From Bacteroidales bacterium (lineage in GTDB: Bacteria > Bacteroidota > Bacteroidia > Bacteroidales > PUMT01), in the NCBI GenBank assembly GCA_007119075.1, contig SKQJ01000169.1:1-10991 (forward strand): a DNA stretch of 10,991 nt. Reading direction: 5' to 3'. The translations under genes and the position numbers were made by a program. This document shows, one piece after another, positions 6,824-10,991 of the stretch. The notes under the pieces were generated by a model. That model was not told where the DNA came from, ran no database searches, and was given only the letters and a program-made list of their open reading frames with translations. Position 1 is the stretch's first letter. Each line of letters begins with the position of its first letter.

Positions 6824-8173
6824 ATGGAAATTAGTATGCTTTCGGCTCTCTCGCCGATAGACGGCCGGTATCGCCAGCAAGTCGACGAGCTTGCCGTTTT
6901 CTTCTCAGAGTATGCACTTATCAGATACCGTGTATACGTTGAAATCGAATATTTTATTGCGCTCTGCTCAATTCCCCTTCCACGGCTGGAAGGGATACAG
7001 GAAAAACATCTTGACAGGATCAGAAAGATTTACAGGGAGTTCAAAATTGAAGATGCCCGGAAAATAAAGGATATCGAAAAGGTTACCAATCATGATGTCA
7101 AGGCTGTGGAATATTTTATAAAAGAGGAGTTCAGGAAGGCCGGCCTGGAAAAATATGAAGAGTTCGTCCATTTCGGGCTTACCAGCCAGGATGTGAACAA
7201 TACCGCAGTACCTTTATCCATGAGAAATGCCGTGCACGAGGTATATTACCCCCTTATCGAACGGCTCCTCGACAAGCTGAATGAATTGACAGCAAAGTGG
7301 TCTGACATCGCAATGCTTGCCAGAACTCATGGCCAGCCCGCCTCCCCGACCAGGCTGGGAAAGGAAATAAAGGTCTTTCATCAAAGAATCAACAAGCAGA
7401 TCGGACTTCTTAAATCGATTCCCTGTTCTGCAAAGTTTGGCGGGGCAACAGGAAATTTCAACGCCCATTATGCCGCTTATCCTTCGATTGACTGGAACAG
7501 GTTTGCCGACAGCTTCGTGAATGAAACACTGGGCCTTGACAGGACCCGGGTTACAACACAGATCGAGCATTATGACAACCTTGCTGCCAGCTTTGACAAT
7601 CTCAAGAGGATAAATGTCATCCTTATTGATTTGTGCAGGGATATCTGGACCTATATTTCACTTGATTATTTCAGTCAGACAATCAAAAAGGGTGAAGTAG
7701 GATCATCTGCAATGCCTCATAAGGTCAACCCGATCGACTTTGAAAATGCCGAAGGCAATCTGGGTGTAGCCAACGCGCTTTTTACCCATATGTCAGCCAA
7801 ACTGCCAATATCCCGGCTGCAGCGTGATCTTACCGATTCTACTGTATTGCGGAATATCGGGGTTCCCATTGCCCATACCGTGATTTCCCTTAAAGCCATT
7901 CTTAAAGGGCTTGGAAAGCTGAAAGTAAACAAGGATGCTATTGATTCCGATCTGCAGGATAACTGGATAGTAATCGCCGAAGCCGTCCAGACCATATTAA
8001 GGAGAGAGGGATATCCCAAGCCCTATGAGGCCCTGATGGCCCTTACACGAACAAACAGGAAAGTGACGCGGGAAGGCTTTCATGAATTTATTGATTCGCT
8101 GGATATCGACCATTCCGTAAAAGAAGAGCTCAGGGCAATCACTCCGTTCAACTTTACAGGAATAGATCTATAG
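6824..8173 (+). CDS. purB: Adenylosuccinate lyase
   Basis: The cytoplasmic enzyme removes fumarate twice in purine synthesis: from SAICAR to give AICAR, and from adenylosuccinate to give AMP. At 449 residues it is the length of the E. coli-type enzyme. It opens with LSALSPIDGRYRQQ, typical of this branch. Family motifs are TSQDVN at 120-125, ARTHGQPASPT with the likely catalytic His169, and the fumarase/aspartase signature GSSAMPHKVNP at 293-303 with the catalytic Ser at 294/295 on the mobile loop. These numbers sit within two residues of those in E. coli PurB. The ATG at 6824 fits the family start; a second ATG lies five codons in. The stop TAG (8171-8173) is directly followed by the ATG of the ABC exporter, so the two are very likely cotranscribed. 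Nothing looks damaged. Confidence 0.97.
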   Translation: MEISMLSALSPIDGRYRQQVDELAVFFSEYALIRYRVYVEIEYFIALCSIPLPRLEGIQEKHLDRIRKIYREFKIEDARKIKDIEKVTNHDVKAVEYFIKEEFRKAGLEKYEEFVHFGLTSQDVNNTAVPLSMRNAVHEVYYPLIERLLDKLNELTAKWSDIAMLARTHGQPASPTRLGKEIKVFHQRINKQIGLLKSIPCSAKFGGATGNFNAHYAAYPSIDWNRFADSFVNETLGLDRTRVTTQIEHYDNLAASFDNLKRINVILIDLCRDIWTYISLDYFSQTIKKGEVGSSAMPHKVNPIDFENAEGNLGVANALFTHMSAKLPISRLQRDLTDSTVLRNIGVPIAHTVISLKAILKGLGKLKVNKDAIDSDLQDNWIVIAEAVQTILRREGYPKPYEALMALTRTNRKVTREGFHEFIDSLDIDHSVKEELRAITPFNFTGIDL

Positions 8174-9994
8174 ATGAAGGATATCGGGAAGATATTGCAA
8201 TACCTGGTCCCCTACTGGCGCAAAGGTCTGATGAACATTTCCCTTAATTTTCTGTCGGCCGTTTTTGCCCTGTTTTCTGTTGGTGTGGCGATACCTTTTC
8301 TGGGCATCCTTTTCCGGAATGAACCCGCAGCGGACACTGCGGGGGAGTTTGAATTCACCCTTGATTCCGTCAGCGAACATTTCAATTATTATATCAGTCA
8401 GATGATTGACACGAGAGGTCCGATGCAAACGCTGATCTTCCTCAGCCTGGTGATAATAACGATGTCATTTTTCAAGAATATTTTCCATTATCTTGCCATG
8501 TACTACCTGGCGCCTATCCGGAACGGCGTGGTAAGGGATATAAGAAACCAGATCTATGATAAGGTGACGGTATTGCCGCTGGCATATTTTTCAGAAACGA
8601 GAAAGGGCGACGTTATTGCCCGGATGACCGGTGATGTGCAGGAGATTGAAACTTCAATTGTGAGCTCACTGGAAATGTTGTTCCGTGACCCGATCCAGGT
8701 TGTCATTTACCTGGCTACCCTGTTCTATATGAGCACCTCTCTGACCCTTTTCGTACTGGTATTGCTTCCTGTAAGCGGCTTTATTATCGGCAGACTGGGA
8801 AGGACATTAAAACAGACTTCGTTAAAAGGACAGAAAAAAATGGGGGTGCTTCTTTCCATGATAGAGGAAACTCTTGGCGGATTGCGGATCATTAAGGCTT
8901 TTAATGCAGAGAGCAAGATGAAGGAGCGTTTCCGGGCCACTAACTCTCTGTATACCAAGATCATGGTGGGGATGCAAAGAAGGCGGGCACTGGCAAGCCC
9001 TGTCAGCGAGTTCCTCGGCACGGTGGTTATGATCATAATCATGGTATACGGCGCCACACTTGTGCTGGCAGATGCAGGAGACCTTGACCCGGAACAGTTC
9101 ATAGGGTACCTGATGATATTCTACCTTATCATTGCCCCTTCAAAATCCTTTTCCACCGCCATGTATAACGTGCAAAAGGGACTTGCTTCAGTCGACCGGG
9201 TCCAGGAAGTCCTTACGGCTGTCAACCCGATCAGCGACAAGCCCGGCGCCAGGCCCGTAAAAGAATTCCGTGAATCGATAGAGTACAGGGATGTTACCTT
9301 CAGCTATGACCACATCGAAGTTCTGAAAAATATTGACCTTGTGATCGAAAAAGGAAAAACCATTGCCCTGGTGGGACAATCCGGGTCAGGCAAATCTACG
9401 ATGGCCGACCTTCTGCCCCGATTCTATGATGTACAGAGCGGTGACATACTTCTTGACGGTGTTCCGCTGAAAGATTATAAAATCAAGGATGTCCGCGCGC
9501 TGATGGGCAACGTAAACCAGGACCCGATACTTTTTAATGACACATTTTACAGCAACATTGCATTCGGAGTGGAAAACGCCACCGAACAGGATGTTATCAG
9601 TGCTGCAAAGGTGGCAAATGCACACGAATTCATCATAGCCTCCAAAAATGGTTATTATACCAGGATCGGTGACCGGGGCAGCAAGCTTTCCGGAGGGCAG
9701 AGGCAGCGTATCAGCATTGCCCGGGCAGTCCTTAAGAATCCGCCCATCATGATACTTGACGAGGCAACATCGGCGCTTGATACCGAATCTGAAAGGCTTG
9801 TCCAGGATGCCCTCTCCCGACTGATGAAAAACCGGACATCACTGGTTATAGCACACAGGCTTTCCACGATCCAGTTTGCCGATGAAATTTGTGTGCTGCA
9901 TGAAGGGCGGATAATTGAAAGGGGGAAACATGAAGCCCTTCTTGCCCGGAATGGTTATTACAGGAAGCTTCATGATATGCAGTATTTCTCATAG
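8174..9994 (+). CDS. MsbA-type ABC exporter (fused membrane and ATPase domains)
   Basis: A half-transporter of 606 residues that should act as a homodimer in the inner membrane. The N-terminal part (about 1-330) has six membrane segments, near 20-45, 85-112, 165-187, 190-212, 275-298 and 310-330, with a long first periplasmic loop rich in acidic residues. The ATPase domain (about 365-606) is complete: Walker A GQSGSGKST with Lys407, a Q-loop Gln in NVNQDP, signature LSGGQ at 505-509, Walker B MILDEA with Asp529-Glu530, and switch His561 in IAHRL. Architecture and length match the MsbA/lipid flippase and multidrug exporter group. In Bacteroidota such genes are commonly called lipid A exporter, but substrate cannot be read from sequence. 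The ATG follows the purB stop with no gap, suggesting translational coupling. A glycosyltransferase-like gene follows after 51 bases with no visible terminator, which favours an envelope lipid or glycan substrate. Confidence 0.93.
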   Translation: MKDIGKILQYLVPYWRKGLMNISLNFLSAVFALFSVGVAIPFLGILFRNEPAADTAGEFEFTLDSVSEHFNYYISQMIDTRGPMQTLIFLSLVIITMSFFKNIFHYLAMYYLAPIRNGVVRDIRNQIYDKVTVLPLAYFSETRKGDVIARMTGDVQEIETSIVSSLEMLFRDPIQVVIYLATLFYMSTSLTLFVLVLLPVSGFIIGRLGRTLKQTSLKGQKKMGVLLSMIEETLGGLRIIKAFNAESKMKERFRATNSLYTKIMVGMQRRRALASPVSEFLGTVVMIIIMVYGATLVLADAGDLDPEQFIGYLMIFYLIIAPSKSFSTAMYNVQKGLASVDRVQEVLTAVNPISDKPGARPVKEFRESIEYRDVTFSYDHIEVLKNIDLVIEKGKTIALVGQSGSGKSTMADLLPRFYDVQSGDILLDGVPLKDYKIKDVRALMGNVNQDPILFNDTFYSNIAFGVENATEQDVISAAKVANAHEFIIASKNGYYTRIGDRGSKLSGGQRQRISIARAVLKNPPIMILDEATSALDTESERLVQDALSRLMKNRTSLVIAHRLSTIQFADEICVLHEGRIIERGKHEALLARNGYYRKLHDMQYFS

Positions 9995-10045
9995 GCCAAA
10001 AACATGCAGGCTCCGGACCAGATTACTCATTAAATTCAGATAATA

Positions 10046-10991
10046 ATGAAAATCAGCGGTTTTACCATCGGGAAAAATATAAGCAAGCTTTATTATCCGA
10101 TGAAGGAATCCATAATGTCTATTTTACCGGTAGTGGATGAGTTTATTGTGGTGCTCGGAGACAGCGATCCTGATGATACGACCAGGGAAGAAATAGAAAG
10201 CATCGGCAGCAATAAAATAAAAATTATTGATTCCGTCTGGGATACAGTAAAATATCACTCCGGCACAATTTACGCACAGCAGACCCACCTTGCAAAGGAG
10301 CATTGTACGGGCGACTGGCTTTTTTACATTCAGGCAGATGAGGTCGTACATGAAAAATATCTTCCCGTTATACGAAAGCGATGCAGGGAACTGCTTAATG
10401 AACGTGAGATCGAAGGACTGCTTTTCAATTACACCCATTTTTGGGGTGATTACTGGCATTATCATGATTCGCACGGATGGTACCGGCATGAAATACGAAT
10501 AATAAGAAATGATCCGGAGATCATTCCATGGAGGGATGCACAATCATTCAGAAGGATCCCCGGTTTCGACGGAAAAAGCTATCTTCAGAAAGCAAACACA
10601 CATAAATTAAAGGTTGCAGACATAGATGCATGGATCTATCATTATGGCTGGGTGCGCCCCCCCCGTTATATGAAGAGCAAATCGATCGTATTCAACTCTC
10701 ATTACAAGGAAAAAAAACAGGCTGATCTGCCAGATGGAAACCAGCTGGACAGTATGTCATTTGACTATGGCGTTCTGGACACGCTCCCGGTATTCAGGGA
10801 AAGCCATCCGAAAGTTCTCAAGGATAAAATCGCACAATTTGACTGGAAAGGCCAGCTTCAGTATTCAGGGAAAAGAAATCGCCACAGGCCGCCGCACAAA
10901 CATGAAAAACTCAGGTACAGGCTTATATCCTTTGTTGAAAAGCACCTGCTTTTTGGCCGCCCGGTCGGAGAGTTTAAGAATTACAGGCTGA
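10046..10991 (+). CDS. Glycosyltransferase-like protein (family 2 type), 3' end outside window
   Basis: An open frame of 315 codons from the ATG at 10046 to the right edge, with no stop seen. The start resembles GT2-like proteins: a short beta strand (KISGFTIGKN), a helix, then VVDEFIVVLGDSDPDDTTRE. The segment GDWLFYIQADEVVHEKYLP has QADE at 96-99 in the place of the usual DxD metal and nucleotide-sugar site. Further motifs are HFWGDYWHYH and HYGWVRPPRYMKSK, which I recall in short Bacteroidota glycosyltransferases. There is no signal peptide or membrane segment, so it should act in the cytoplasm or at the inner membrane face. The C-terminus is strongly basic (KRNRHRPPHKHEK), which could help membrane contact. 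It probably shares a transcript with the ABC exporter 51 bases upstream. Donor and acceptor are unknown. The preceding TAATA gives no real ribosome site, as is usual here. Confidence 0.82.
   Translation, partial: MKISGFTIGKNISKLYYPMKESIMSILPVVDEFIVVLGDSDPDDTTREEIESIGSNKIKIIDSVWDTVKYHSGTIYAQQTHLAKEHCTGDWLFYIQADEVVHEKYLPVIRKRCRELLNEREIEGLLFNYTHFWGDYWHYHDSHGWYRHEIRIIRNDPEIIPWRDAQSFRRIPGFDGKSYLQKANTHKLKVADIDAWIYHYGWVRPPRYMKSKSIVFNSHYKEKKQADLPDGNQLDSMSFDYGVLDTLPVFRESHPKVLKDKIAQFDWKGQLQYSGKRNRHRPPHKHEKLRYRLISFVEKHLLFGRPVGEFKNYRL

Overview
The window looks like a chromosomal segment from a member of the Bacteroidota, most likely the Bacteroidales. The grounds are three. Several genes carry candidate promoters with the TAnnTTTG -7 box typical of this phylum. 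It holds a lipoprotein with the Fibrobacter succinogenes major paralogous (FISUMP) domain and a lipoprotein-type family 2 beta-mannosidase. Starts lack strong Shine-Dalgarno sequences. Species cannot be told from the sequence alone. I see no transposase, integrase, CRISPR array, rRNA or tRNA.

Layout from left to right. On the minus strand, positions 1-1472 hold the N-terminal 490 codons of an exported GH2 beta-mannosidase, cut by the window edge. Divergent from it is a small FISUMP-domain lipoprotein (1696-2520, plus strand, TTG start). Its last 25 bases overlap the end of tilS (minus strand), the tRNA(Ile)-lysidine synthetase. Three further minus-strand genes follow in the plus direction: an HD-domain phosphohydrolase of unknown substrate, a small helix-turn-helix protein separated from it by a clear intrinsic terminator, and a long-form NfeD membrane serine protease. 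NfeD and purB diverge from a 156-base intergenic region with a candidate promoter for each. On the plus strand, purB (adenylosuccinate lyase) is followed with no gap by a full-length MsbA-type ABC exporter, and 51 bases later by a glycosyltransferase-like gene that runs off the right edge.

How they fit together. purB and tilS are housekeeping genes (purine synthesis; AUA decoding). The ABC exporter and glycosyltransferase suggest an envelope lipid or glycan function downstream of purB. The beta-mannosidase and FISUMP protein are exported accessory proteins, and NfeD is a membrane quality-control protease. All gene-free stretches are under 300 bases. I do not see an obviously new multi-gene defence or mobile system. 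The least explained parts are the HTH-terminator-HD arrangement, the dyad in the beta-mannosidase leader, and the unusual start regions of the FISUMP gene and tilS.
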